Of a DNA stretch of 64,000 nucleotides, positions 20,496 through 31,085 are shown piece after piece. The stretch spans positions 265,723 through 329,722 of the forward strand of contig NW_027152191.1 of NCBI RefSeq assembly GCF_004359215.1. Direction: 5' to 3'. The notes under the pieces are model-generated. The model saw nothing but the letters and a program-made list of their open reading frames with translations. It was not told the origin of the DNA and did no database searches. The DNA comes from Bremia lactucae. Its lineage: Eukaryota > Oomycota > Peronosporomycetes > Peronosporales > Peronosporaceae. The position numbers and the translations under genes are program-made. The first letter of the stretch is position 1, and each line of letters begins with the position of its first letter.

Positions 20496-20550
20496 TATAA
20501 CGGGGTGTATCGTTACATGAAATTAACACTTAAAGGTTGTTAATTAATAT
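20496..20550 (+). repeat. LTR-C fragment running into a gap
   Basis: Begins TATAACGGGGTGTATCG and continues GAAATTAACACTTAAAGG, matching the start of LTR-C at 40,644. The 100-N gap at 20,551-20,650 follows. Confidence 0.85.
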
Positions 20551-20650
20551 NNNNNNNNNNNNNNNNNNNNNNNNNNNNNNNNNNNNNNNNNNNNNNNNNN
20601 NNNNNNNNNNNNNNNNNNNNNNNNNNNNNNNNNNNNNNNNNNNNNNNNNN
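20551..20650. other. Assembly gap (100 N)
   Basis: A round length of 100 suggests a gap of unknown size. LTR-C lies to its left and LTR-B to its right. Confidence 0.95.
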
Positions 20651-20905
20651 AGTGTTGGGTCTTATTACTATTACTTAGTAATTGACCATCCCTTAAGTAC
20701 AACAAATGTACTTAATGGGGACTGTGTAACATAGGGGCAACTTTAGCCCGTTACACCATCCCCCTCTTTAAGAACGAATTTACATTTTTAAATTCGTCAA
20801 AGAGGAGAGAGGAACTGCGAGCAGCTTTACGCGCCGCTAGTTCACTCGATCACTCTAGCGCACGTGTGACGTCCTTTGTCATAACACGGCACCTGACATG
20901 CCAGC
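20651..20905 (-). repeat. LTR-B fragment plus polypurine tract and antisense-ORF leader
   Basis: 20,651-20,755 is the start of LTR-B on the minus strand (compare 41,638-41,750). 20,756-20,775 is the polypurine tract. 20,776-20,905 is the leader that precedes the B antisense ORF (compare 41,506-41,625 and 38,444-38,566). The coding part of the antisense ORF is absent: sequence changes at about 20,905 into the foldback repeat. Confidence 0.75.
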
Positions 20906-20924
20906 AACAAGTTGCTACCATTAC

Positions 20925-21215
20925 ACTATTTAACATGAAAGTACGCATATATTGCGAAGTCTTTTCGCAAGACTTTCCAAGCTTCAGTAGTTCGAAAGGT
21001 CTGCAAAAAGACTTCGCAATATATCGGTACTTAACGTTAAATTGAAAGATGCTTTCTCAACAAAGAAATTATGAACGAAAGCCGACAGAAACTGAAACAT
21101 AAGGAAATTGTGGCTCATGGAGGGTACAAAAGCGAGCACTAAGATTCGCCTATTTGAAGTAGAAGTAAAGCAAAATGAATTCATCCTTAGCTTGACCTCC
21201 AAAGACTAACTAACA
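20925..21215 (+). repeat. Foldback repeat X with a long hairpin
   Basis: Contains a perfect 19-bp inverted repeat, ATATATTGCGAAGTCTTTT (20,947-20,965) against 21,006-21,024. The inner bases are also largely complementary, so nearly 80 nt can fold. A non-coding body follows (AGCACTAAGATTCGCCTATT at about 21,136). Related sequence lies inverted at 47,861-48,079, and the body alone at 55,928-56,060. No transposase is seen. It looks like a non-autonomous DNA element or other hairpin repeat of unknown class. Confidence 0.7.
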
Positions 21216-21218
21216 TGC

Positions 21219-21725
21219 ATGGCCGGTGTCCGTTAAATAATTATTCTTTCCTATAAGAGGACTTATAAATAGCATTTCCTATAAGAGAAAATAAATAAAG
21301 AAGTTCAAAATTATTATCTTGCATATTTTTACTTAATAGTTATAATATTACCAAATTTAATCATATTGACGCAATAAGACATCACTTCTACTGATTGGTT
21401 GATTTGAGTTTGAATCAACCCCGCCAATCGTCACAAGGCACGATTGTGCGGTGCAGAAGTAGGCGCCATACATTGTTAGTTATTAGTATAATAAATCAGT
21501 AGTGCACCGAAGATCGTTACGTAGGAACTTAATATATTAATACAGTTTTACTTTTCTCGATTCTAAAGCCTTAGAATTTACTTTTAGTAGCTAAGACTTA
21601 TTAGCTACTTAAAACCTTCCTCTGCACGTTGTGTACGTCAAGTAGTCAAGGCGCCCCACCTTCACTGTAATCAGTGTAGGTTGACTAGTTCTGTGGTCAA
21701 TACTAGCAAAGGGTGCCCCATTACA
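21219..21725 (+). repeat. LTR-A, 5' LTR of element A1
   Basis: About 507 bp, with a degraded start and a clear end, CCCCATTACA, then CC and TGGTAGCACTTAG as primer site. Aligns along its length with 1,985-2,491. Confidence 0.85.
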
Positions 21726-21777
21726 CCTGGTAGCACTTAGTAGTCCGTTTAAAGGCCTACGCACGTTCCATCCAACA

Positions 21778-22960
21778 TGGATGTGATGGATGGAGAAGGA
21801 TGGAGCTTTCCAGCCCCTCAAGAAGGCTATCACGCAACTTCACTCATTTGAGTGACTTTGAATGGAGAGCGATCGAACGCATGAGTTCGGTCGTACGCGG
21901 ACCAGCCGTTGGCGCCATGCTGTTCACTCTGAACACAGATGAACAACATGCCGCCATAACCGAGTTCATACAACATGAACTCGACGAAGCCCAGGAAAAA
22001 GTAGCCTTACTTCACCAGCAAGGCTCTCAACACGCGGAGGTGTTGAGGGAACAGTGTGCTTAACAATTGGATCTGTTGAGACAGCAGCATGTAAATGCTG
22101 CTTATGGGCCGACGCTTCCGCGTCGACCCGAAAGATTAAATATAGAAATCTTTGAGTTTAAAAGCAATAGAAGGCAACTCCTTTTTAATATGGTTCGTCC
22201 AATTAGACGACGCCATTGAAGCTGGCCACATCAAAGATGATGCATCAAAAGTAAAATTTGGCATGTCCAACTTAGCCGAACGTGCCAAATCTTGGGCCTT
22301 GGAGCGGCCCAAAATCGTGCCGGCGCGAAAGGGCATCAGCGGCGCTTAAGCTTCACGACCCATTAATTTTTGGGTCGTATGACGTCTTGAAGGCCCGGCT
22401 CAGACAAACATTTGAGCCGCCACGTGCCGAAATCAGGGCTCGATCCGAGCTCCTGGATTTGAACCAGGGCAAGCGTGATCTGCACGCTTATGCCCAACAT
22501 GCACGATATCTGGTCAGTGGTATCGTTACTCATCCAATCATGAACAAACCGAGGTGACTGTGTTTATTAAAGGTCTTGCAGACGGCCCTGTTAAGACCTG
22601 CCTGTTCCGGCTAGAATTAGAGTTGCTCGACCAAGCGATTTCTATAGTGATACAGAAGGACTTCAGTCTTAAACATGCCTTTGTCCACTGTAGTGCTTAT
22701 TGTCCACCGAGACGACAAGAAAACGGTTGTCCAGAAGCCATGGTATTTAGAGAGAGAAACCTCGCTCTTCAAGTCACAAAAGATTACAAAAATGCAATCG
22801 TTGTCAAAAGACGGCTATTACGCCTATAAGTGTAGTGCCCCACGGCTAGTACCTAAAAACACTGAGCGACAAGACCGACCTATCGTAAGGAACAGCGGAG
22901 GACGCGGATACGACGCTGTTACGAAATCGCAATGGCGAGGCGAATCGTGAAAAAACGGTA
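21778..22960 (+). pseudogene. A1 gag
   Basis: Gag remnant. Blocks in order: FTHLSDFEWRAIERMSSVVR and GPAVGAMLFTLN (21,840-21,930), the Gln/Glu helix IQHELDEAQEKVALLHQQGS, FGMSNLAERAKSWALE (22,258-22,305), KARLRQTFEPPRAEIRARSE (22,390-22,455), and VFIKGLADGPVKTCLFRLEL (22,560-22,620). A zinc-knuckle region follows (GYYAYKCSAPR near 22,810), but the first Cys pair is lost. Interrupted by at least three stops or shifts. Confidence 0.85.
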
Positions 22961-23890
22961 GGGGCCAGTAAATACGGAGCGCCCTGCTATCACGCTACGT
23001 CAAAAGAATTTGCAGGCCTTTTGACGAAAGTTGCTCCTCACAAACAAACATTGTGTGTAACTGGCCGAGGGGATGAGGTTAACATCATCACCTTAGCATT
23101 AAAGTGGCAAATGAATTCCAAATAAAGTCCCTAGTCGATTGAGGGGCGTCAAAAATTTTTATTCGACGCCAATCGCTAGAAGATCGCAAACTCAAATTTG
23201 TTGAGCGCGATATCCCTCTAACACCTAGCAACAGGCGCATCTGTAACGGTTAAAAAACGTGAAGTTGGTATCCAATACACGTTAAAAAGCTAACAGCACG
23301 ATGATGATATCATCGTATTAGATTTGGATGACAAATTTGATGTCATCCTTGGATTACCATGGCTCAGAAGTTACGAGCCATGCATAAATTGGCAGCATCA
23401 AGCCGTGACGATGCCTGTCTCTTGTTCATCAGATGGCCAATTGATGAACGTCTTGGAGCGTCCACAAGCGTGTGGATGTTCTACGAGTGAGTGCGATAGC
23501 CTCACTTGTGGGTCGGTCGTTAGCATGACTGCACAAGACCTTTGTGTGAATACTCAACACTTTGTGGAGTTAAATCCCGACGGCTGTGCAAAAAAACAGG
23601 CAGCGTCAAAGGTCCACCATTGTGACATGATCATAGTTACCGACGGCTGTGCCCCAAGCACAGGTAGCATCGAAGTTCGACCTCTCGAATAAGTTGAGTG
23701 GTACGAAACAAGGATGCTTGCTTGAATAGCAACATCCAAGAAAATATTAAACGACCGTCTATAAGAGACATTGCGAGTCCTAGATCGACTGGAGAGTCGA
23801 CCGTAGAGGATCTTGTTGTGGCTGCAGAACCACAGCTAGAGGCAGTTGGGAAGGATACTCCGACCTGATAACAGGATCGAAATACTGTGT
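22961..23890 (+). pseudogene. A1 protease and linker
   Basis: A protease block near 23,120-23,420. The active-site region reads VD-stop-GAS where C1 has VDCGAS, consistent with a TGC or TGT to TGA change at the Cys codon. LGLPWLRSYEPCINWQ follows (23,350), then the linker ACGCSTSECDSLTCGS (23,472-23,520) and a block with NPDGCAKKQAASKV. The active-site stop kills the enzyme in this copy. Confidence 0.8.
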
Positions 23891-24660
23891 CATGAAGCAG
23901 TAGTCATTGCCCCGCGAACAAGTATTAGCGCTTGACAAATTCTTTGCCGATCCCTTGTCAGCGGGTCATGTGAGGGAGTCAACCTCCCAGAAAGCTCTCC
24001 GACCTTCTCTGTGCGTAAAGTAACAGGAGGGTGGCGGGTTGTGCATTCGTTCAATAAATTAAACGCTGCAATGGTACCGGCTCAAACGCCGATACCACGA
24101 AAAGACGTAATCATTAATAGTATGTCAAAGAGTACTGTCTACGCATGAATAGATCTGATGGATGAATTCTATCAGATCCTTATGCGTGAACAAGATATTA
24201 TGTTCACAGTAGTAAGCACTTCAAGCGGCATGCTATGGGGGTGGCTAGTTATGCCACAGGGGCTTCGTAATGCCCCTGCAACATTCAACAGATGTGTAAC
24301 CAATCTGTTGAGATCAGTGCGGAATTTTGGACCGAATTTTTTTGAAGACGTCTTCGTTCATAGCAGAGCCATAAACGCATAGTCGGATGTTGAAGTACAT
24401 CCTAGCCACGTCCGAAAGGTTCTTACACTTATGCGTAAGCACAAGATCTGAAAAAGTGTATATTCGCTGGAAGCGAAATGCCACTTCTTGGGTGCATCGT
24501 GGGTAAACACGGTGTACGATCAGATCCAGAAAATATCAAGGCGATCACCGATTGGCCTGGGCTAGTCGATAAAAATGGACGTAGAAAGTTTCTTGGTTAA
24601 ACGGCGTACCTGCACAAGTACTCACGCAATTATGCAGAAATGGCAGTAATTCATTCTTTT
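23891..24660 (+). pseudogene. A1 reverse transcriptase
   Basis: RT blocks in order: GGWRVVHSFNKLNAAM (about 24,030), MDEFYQILMREQDIMFTVVS (24,158-24,215), WGWLVMPQGLRNAPATFNR (24,235-24,290), and NFFEDVFVHSRA where the catalytic YxDD should be (FEDV, about 24,340, so the first Asp is Glu). The first catalytic Asp region has a stop (DEL-like bases at 24,145). The frame shifts after 24,382. Not functional. Confidence 0.85.
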
Positions 24661-25852
24661 TTATTGAAGAAAATTTTAAAGTGGTCCTGGAACGCTGATT
24701 GTTAGTGTTCCTTCGAGAATATCAAGCAAAGCTTGATTAAATCGCCTATCCTGGCGATTGCTGACCAAAACCGACCTTTTCATGTGGTCTGTGGCGCCAG
24801 CGAATTTGCGATCGGCTGTGCGTTAATGCAATATGAGACAGACGGTGCAGAGCTAGTCGTCTGTTATCAATCGCGTCAGCTTCAACCAGCTAAACGCAAC
24901 AGTGCATGACAAGGAACTCCTTGCCATGTATATGCACTGGCTAAGTTTAGGGCCTTTCTCTTGGTAGATAGACTGTTCTTGTCGTCATCCCCACTCATAA
25001 TGATAGGCGTTTACGCATCATGTATGAGGGCCACGATGCGCTAATAATTGGTCATCGTGGACGTGAAAAGACCTATCTCACGATAAGTCGCGACTTCTCC
25101 TGGCCACGCCAGTGTGAGTTCGTCCGCAAGTACTTACGTGCTTGCGAAATTCGTCAACGGGTGAAGCCCATTGCTTCATCCTGTGCTCTGTTACAATCTC
25201 TGCCTGTTCCAGCAGAGTGTTGGCAGCCCGTGACTATGTACTTCGTCTTCAAATTTCACGGACGATCGCAAAAAAAATAACACTCTTGTGTTTGTTGATA
25301 TTTGTAGCAATATGGTAAATGTTATTGCAGTCCCAAAGTCAATTACAGCCAAACGCTGTACTCCTGTCTTTGTTGACACATAATTTCGACTCCATGGGTA
25401 TTCCCGCGAGCTGGTCTTTGATCGAGACCCCAGATTCGCGTCAGAATTTTGGCAATCTGTGTTCAAATCACTTGGAACACAGTTAAAATGTCAACTTCTG
25501 ACCATCCTAAAAAATATGGTCAGACAGAACGTACGAATTGTATCCTCGAAGAGATACTTCGCGGATACGTCCACTCTTTTAAGAGTTGAAGTGTGTTTCT
25601 TACCGATGGTGTAATTTGCCATCAACATCTCAGTGTATGCTTCTATATAGCATACACCGTTTTTCGTGAACCACGTATACTCACCTTCTTTATGAGTAGG
25701 TGTGTCGCCAGCATGGCGGTGTAGTACAGTAACCTACTGCGTGTTGTATATCGATCTGTTGAGGATCTATACAATTTCGACAATCCTTTTAAAGATTGTC
25801 GGAATGGATTTTTAAGGTATTTCATCAACTCTAAAGAGCCTTATCTTCTTGA
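24661..25852 (+). pseudogene. A1 RNase H start and integrase
   Basis: 24,661-24,980 gives the start of RNase H (LAIADQNRPFHVVCGASEFA), then is cut. Integrase starts at about 25,020: the histidine part of the zinc finger (EGHDALIIGHRGREKTY) and CEIRQRVKP, where the second zinc Cys has become Arg. The catalytic core follows with the first Asp near 25,290, ELVFDRDPRFASEFWQSVF in a shifted frame (about 25,415), and GQTERTNCILEEILRGYV (about 25,520) with the Glu. The frame decays to about 25,850, where an inverted block begins. Confidence 0.8.
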
Positions 25853-26196
25853 TAAGCCCTTATAACGTCGTCGAGTAATGTTGACGACGGAACACTTATT
25901 GTTACAACAGTGGCCTTATGCTCACTGTTATTTGTTGCAAACAGAGGCCTTATGCTTATTGTTGTTTTGCGCAGCAGGCTCAAATAAGGCCGGCGCGAAA
26001 GGGCATCAGCGACGACATTTAGTCGTCCTGGCTTATATTCCACGGAAAAGTTATACTGCGCGAAGAAAGACAACCATCTCGCCATTTTTTGCGAGAGAAG
26101 TGGACTGTTTTCGGCCGTGCGTATAGACGCATGGTGACTCTTATTCAACGGGGGAGGATCGCTCGAGCAATGAGAATTTTTGCTCTTGCTCATCAC
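25853..26196 (-). pseudogene. RNase H block in inverted orientation inside A1
   Basis: A 121-codon minus-strand frame with SQKMARWLSFFAQYNFSVEY and PGRLNVVADALSRRP, the end of Gypsy RNase H. In A1 this part is missing from its normal place (after 24,980) and sits here inverted, after the integrase core. It is the longest undisturbed piece of the element. Either a short inverted transposition within the element, or an insertion from another copy. Confidence 0.8.
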
Positions 26197-27260
26197 GCAT
26201 TGACTCTATGGTCAAAACGAAGGATACCAATGGTGATTCAATCTGGACAAACACAGCAATAGCGATAATGCTATTACGACTTTGATAATGATGCTGAAAG
26301 ACTCAGCATTGACAATAATAATATTAGTGAGAACAATAATGCTCTCACCAATGAGGAGAACGGCATCTCCGCAGTGCGCACCGATGGCACTGACAGCAAA
26401 AACAAAACTGAGTCAGCAGGAGAATTCGTGCTGACTAGAGAAGCAGTGGTCGGTTTCTGCAGTGGACCGACAGAAAGGGTACTCTGACAAAAATGGAAAA
26501 ACAAACATTTTTTATATATAATGTTAATGATCGGGTTCTACTATCTTCGGCAAACCTACATAACATGTAGTGACAAATAAGGGCAGTAATGAATTATTGC
26601 ACAGGTATATCGACCCATTTCCGTGTACTGCATCGCAGAGGCAATGCGTACACAATAGAATTGCCACGTAGGATGCGAACGCATCCTACGTTTTACGTTG
26701 GTCGGCTCCGCCCGTACCATCAGTACGCGGCTTCTTCCGAGGACGGATTTGACCACCCATTTCAAGAATCCCCAAAAGATTCTTGTGATCGCGAACCAGG
26801 TTCTCATGTTGAACCTGAAGTTTCTCATGCCGGTTCCGAATATCCTCGAAACTACGATGAGCTGACGACAGAAGTACGCACTCTTCGAACGGTCTTCCAA
26901 CCGCTCGATATGGTGAGCCTGCACCGTCTGCTCCAAGAATGACGCTTACCGCGCTCGTGTTCAATACACTCCTCCAATACTTGAAGGAAGCGATCGAGTT
27001 TGTCGATCTTTGACTCTAGGTCCGACACACGGTTCAGATCTAATTTTCCTCCTCCACCACAACCATTGGTGGATTCCCACGGTAGTCAACGCTTCCTTGT
27101 GAAACGTATTTTAAACCACCGTGATGTGAAGGGGCAGCGAAGGAGTTATCGTTCGCTGCCCCTTCACATCACGGTGGTTTAAAATTCTGGCTCGCTGGCG
27201 CGGTTTTCCACCTTCGCGCGGCAGCTAAAAAATTGCGCCATTTGCGCCTGTAAATTGATT
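26197..27260 (+). pseudogene. A1 integrase C-terminus and chromodomain
   Basis: The GPY/F-like integrase end is open at 26,589-26,942: THFRVLHRRGNAYTIELPRR then THPTFYVGRLRPYHQY, followed by a low-complexity linker. The chromodomain starts with RFLVKRILNHRDVKGQRR (27,088-27,140) but is split by a perfect inverted duplication (27,109-27,184); its next part, LARWRGFPP, resumes at about 27,190. 26,197-26,540 is Asn/Asp-rich and poorly assigned. Confidence 0.8.
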
Positions 27261-28273
27261 GCAAAACGTCAATCGCATCGCGCATCTCGATAGAGATGCG
27301 AGCCCTTCCCCAGGGCGAAGAAAGGAAATAGACATCCCCTTTTACTCGCTTCTAGTTGCCAACACAGCACGGACAGGGATCACTCCACGTGAGGCATGGA
27401 AGTCCTGCCTCACGTGACAACCGATGCAATTTATACCTTGCACAGGTTGGAGTTCATTTCTCAAACTTAACGCGAATCGCGTTAATCTTTGAAGCCAGGC
27501 TTCGCGTCCAATGTCTTTGACATTGCGAATGAACGCGCTCCAGCCTTGCATAAGCGAGGCTTTATCTTGATTATTGTTGCCATTATTCCATCGATGCTTG
27601 AAAAAAGCATCGAGATAAAAAAAAATTCTCAGCGCGGAAGGTTTTCGCGCTGGGATCAAGGCCATGTAGCTTTGTCGCAATAAATAAGGATATTTACTGT
27701 GAGGAGTAGTCTCTCCAGACAAGCTATTGACTAGCCGTTTCGGCAAAAGCCACGGCTTCTTCTCAGGGGCAAGACGATACATTTTAGCGTCTACGCTTCC
27801 CTGAGTGTACCCACTGAAGCAGGGGTACCCTACGTAATATGTGCGGGTGACGGCACAAAAGACGGAGCTGGCGATGAGGAATTATCCTCATCGTTGGAAC
27901 CAAACATGCTATAGCGAATGCTATTAGCACGTTCATCCGATTGAGCCCCCTCACTCGTAGGGTAGTTAGCCGCCTGACGATGATCAGGCGGCTGATTTGT
28001 TCTCCCCGAGTCGGCCATTTCGTCCGACTCGCATTCGTAGTCGACCTCCAAAGAGGGGTCGCATTAACGTGGTTTATCACCACGTGCACCCGCAACATCT
28101 AGTGTTGTGGGAGAAGTTAATACTACGGCAGACGAAACATCTGCCGCAAGAGACAATAATGCGTCGCCCGCGGCTGCATGAACCGCAGCCGAAGGCGCCG
28201 CACTATTCGCATACCGCATGGACTTGTTAACCAAGCGATATGCTAAATAATGATGGTTATGACTAATCAACAT
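26686..28273 (-). pseudogene. Antisense ORF of element A1
   Basis: Minus-strand counterpart of the C1 antisense frame, starting at 28,273 (MLISHNHHYL), about 65 bp inside the polypurine tract. Same blocks in the same order: SAAPSAAVHAAAGDALLSLA (28,220-28,160), YECESDEMADSGR then a readable SEGAQSDERANSIRYSMFGS (28,040-27,880), RLAPEKKPWLLPKRLV (27,775), FYLDAFF, LTRFALSLRNELQPVQG with CIGC (27,500-27,420), and a coiled-coil end RNRHEKLQVQHENLVRDHKN (26,860) with a basic tail and stop at 26,686. Shifts divide it into four or five pieces. At the point where C1 has a stop (10,592) this copy reads through, so the ancestral frame was continuous there. Confidence 0.65.
27109..27184. repeat. Perfect 33-bp inverted repeat in the A1 chromodomain
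   Basis: 27,109-27,141 and 27,152-27,184 are exact reverse complements, with a 10-nt loop. The related C1 sequence (11,510-11,580) has only one arm. Both copies contain the short seed CAGCGAA ... TTCGCTG, from which the second arm appears to have been copied. Confidence 0.95.
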
Positions 28274-28338
28274 CGTTTTCAATTAAGTGGTCTTATAGCG
28301 ACCGCTCTATTCAATGACAATCAGAGTGATTGTCGTTT

Positions 28339-28351
28339 AAGGGAGGGGTGA
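28339..28351 (+). other. Polypurine tract before LTR-C
   Basis: AAGGGAGGGGTGA directly before the LTR start TATAACGGAGTG. Purine-rich as expected for the plus-strand primer. Confidence 0.75.
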
Positions 28352-28604
28352 TATAACGGAGTGTATCGTTACATAAAATTCACACTATATAGTATATGGA
28401 GAATATTACTTTACGTAGTAACATTTGGAACGCTTATCCATTGATAGATATAGGCCATTACATCTACTTACTCCGCAGTCCAGTCAGCGCTGGAAGCGCG
28501 CAAAGAGAAAGACAGATAAGACTTTAATTCATGATTGTATTACTTCAAATTTAAATTAGTATTTTATATATAGAAACAGAAGAACTTAATTATATTAAAT
28601 ACAA
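28352..28604 (+). repeat. LTR-C, left part
   Basis: LTR-C in plus orientation up to about 28,604 (AAATACAAATTAATC). Its continuation is found 1.4 kb further on and inverted (30,011-30,097), showing that an inversion breakpoint lies inside the LTR. Confidence 0.85.
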
Positions 28605-30097
28605 ATTAATCTTAAAACGAGTTCTACCTGAACTCCCTCAGACTTCACGAGCGCGCCGTCCGCTAAACGAACGGTCGCCTCTTCTCGCTTGCCATCCTGG
28701 CAAAGCGACTCGAACATCGCGGGTCTCTTTCTTAGAGCCGCGAGTCTTAAATTGTATTGTGATGCACCCGAATCCACTAGGAGGATCATCACCTGGTAAT
28801 AGCCTCATTCTTGAGCGCTACAGACCAGCAGATTTGTTTCGAAAATTTCGAGACCCCAAGGACTATGCTACCCATTTGTTCCACAACTCTGAACTTAGGG
28901 GTAGCTTTAGAGTCCGCGCAAGTAGGGCATCCCGCCCTTACTGCGCTTCTGCATTTTTCGACCCTCAGTGGTCGATTCAGAACTCATGCGTCTCGCACAC
29001 TGGTCCTTGCCATCGCCCTTTGTGAAGGGAGTCCTCTTGCTGGGTATCTTTGCCCCAGCAGGGACCCTGGCATAGCAGCGAGCTACATATGGCCGCGCTT
29101 GCCGCATTTATCACAGACCACGTCCGCATTGCCCAACTTCATGGGAGTGGCATCTGACCTCTCGGCCGACGGCTTATACCAAACTGTCGCCGAGACACTG
29201 TTGTAGGATTGCTCCTCAACCAAGGCAATTTAGATTGCCTCTTCTATCGTCGACGGCACCTTTCTGAAAAGGCCCGTCGCGATGGGCCATGCCGTAGTCA
29301 GTTCATAAACGTGGGCACCTTAATGTGCTCCGAAATCGAATCTACGCTAATGGACGCCGACAGCGAGCGCATCTCTTGCACATAATCGTGCAGAGATCGC
29401 GTCGTTGTCGCGCTCCAAAGAAGCGCGCCTGAAACAACACTTCATTGTTCGGCGGCTGGTACATGGCGTGAATCTTTATCTTAAAGATCGCCCATTTAGG
29501 CACGCCTTTCTGTCCGCCATAAGCGCCGAGTAAGCCCACTCTGAGGCCTTATTGCGCAGGTGCGACATAGCGTACGACACCATACGGCTGTCGTCCTCGA
29601 TGAGCTGACACCGCATTGCTCCACGGCTAAAAGCCAGTGGACAATCGTGTGCGCTTCAGTTCCATCGAACTTGGGCGGGTCCATCGGAATGGGCCTCGGC
29701 TGATGCGGCCGGGCAGAGAGCATCTCAACAGTCCTGTTGAGAGCCTCGCTCCGAGCCTGCTCATGCCTCAATTCGTCCTGAGTCTGAGTGACGGACTCCG
29801 CCGCACCATGGCTTTGTGCCTCGGACGCGTCTCTCCGCTGGCCGAGCACGAACGCCTCAAACTTTTCCAACTAAGCAACATGTTGCTCAGGAGGACTGCC
29901 CAGGAGCCTGGCCAGGGCTTGTTCACTAAGTCCCTGCGCCATTGCCTTGCTACCTCCCGTTGATGTTCGAAGGGGTGGGAAGAATTAGCCCAATCGATGT
30001 TGAGGCTCATTCCACTGCTTCAGTTCGAGTGGTGCCTCACGTCACTAGTACGTGGAGAGGGAGACTCTCTTTGACACTTGCTTTAAAGTGGGTAAAA
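28605..30097 (-). pseudogene. Inverted segment: LTR-C end, B-type gag, protease start
   Basis: On the minus strand: LTR-C remainder (30,097-30,011), gag start MSLNIDWANSSHPFEHQREV (30,010), coiled segment with SLRLRTQDELRHEQARSEALN-like words (29,780-29,730), PPKFDGTEAHTIVHWLLAVE (29,690-29,630), capsid PPNNEVLFQARFFGARQRRD, a zinc-knuckle region near 29,120 (CDKCGKRG-like, then RCYARVPAGAKIPSKR), and protease MMILLVDSGASQYNLRLAAL (28,792-28,735) with an intact DSGA active site. The bases at 28,607 continue exactly at 30,098 when flipped. Several shifts in gag. Confidence 0.85.
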
Positions 30098-31085
30098 AGT
30101 TAGTGACTTCTCTTGTAAAGAGATGTTCACAGTGCTAAGTATGGAGAGTCCGTATGACCTCATCCTAGGCATGCCATGGTTGGCAAAACACCAACCATTG
30201 ATAGACTGGCGTACACGCACAGTTGCGAACTCTACGCAGGACACCGGAAAGGATGTGCTACTGCGAGAGACGTATGCAACTGACGTCGTGATGAGCACAG
30301 TTGAGGGTGCGCTGACGGGATGTCAACCGTCACCACTTCTAACCCAGCTCGTGGAGACTAAGGCTGTGAAAAGGGCAATGACAAGTAGCCATGTGTCCCA
30401 TAGTACTGCAAAGAGCTGAGAGCCTGTGGCAGTAGACGGCGAGCTGACAGGAAGTCAAGCATCGCATTAACCGGCACAGTGGCTAGAGCCTGGTGCGGTT
30501 GGAAGGGGTGCGTTAGCCAGGAGAGCAACGGCATTCGCTTCTCAGTCAAAGATCATGGTGACTCGAAGAACGAGTAACCGACAGATTAGGACGATCAAAG
30601 GTACGTCTAAACGAGTGACCGTTCGATCAGTTCCTAATAAAGTGGACCGGGCTTCGAACGAGGTGTTCGAGGCATCCTGAGTTGAGGTGCTCCGGTAAGT
30701 CTTTAAATCTGCCAAGGAGATATTAAATCTCCCGGAGATGTCGTGGGATCTGTTCCTTGCCGAATTAAAGGAAGGAAAGATCCACGAGATAGTCACACCA
30801 GTTCCAGAAGAGAACTTGGTGAGCTGTTGCTCGTCGTCCACCATGGACAAGAGCGTCCTAGAAACGGCTAAATGGAAACGGTTCGCTGCTCAAGGCTGAG
30901 ATGCCTTGAGAGACAGTCCGTTCTTTGATTTTTTATGAAAACATCGCGATGTGTTCCCCGAAGAAGTGTTGAGCCGCCTATAAGCAGATAGGGGCATCGG
31001 GCTTGAAATGGACCTCGAACCTGGCACCAAGTATTGTGTGACCAAGCAATGGCCGTTGCCGAAAGAACAAGTCGATTACATCGAT
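30098..31085 (+). pseudogene. B-type protease end and pol linker
   Basis: Continues the protease across the inversion: MESPYDLILGMPWLAKHQPL (30,140-30,195), the usual ILG-MPWL C-terminal protease block. A long poorly conserved linker follows (to about 30,990), then the RT entry block MDLEPGTKYCVTKQWPLPKE (31,008-31,068). The linker is shared closely with 61,040-61,900. Confidence 0.8.

Larger units (their letters stand above)
21219..28604 (+). mobile_element. Ty3/Gypsy element A1 (A/C type), defective, mismatched LTRs
   Basis: Plus-strand order: LTR-A (21,219-21,725), primer site TGGTAGCACTTAG, gag, protease, linker, RT, RNase H start, integrase, an inverted RNase H block, integrase C-terminus, chromodomain, antisense ORF, polypurine tract (28,339-28,351), then an LTR-C start (28,352). 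The 5' and 3' LTRs are of different types, so this is not one simple insertion: either it recombined with another A/C element or its 3' LTR-C is shared with the B-type element that follows. Confidence 0.75.

Noticed and set aside
28759..29206. Plus-strand frames of 88 and 131 codons as host genes
   Set aside because: They are antisense to the B-type gag-protease block in the inverted segment and have no conserved counterpart near B2 beyond that overlap.
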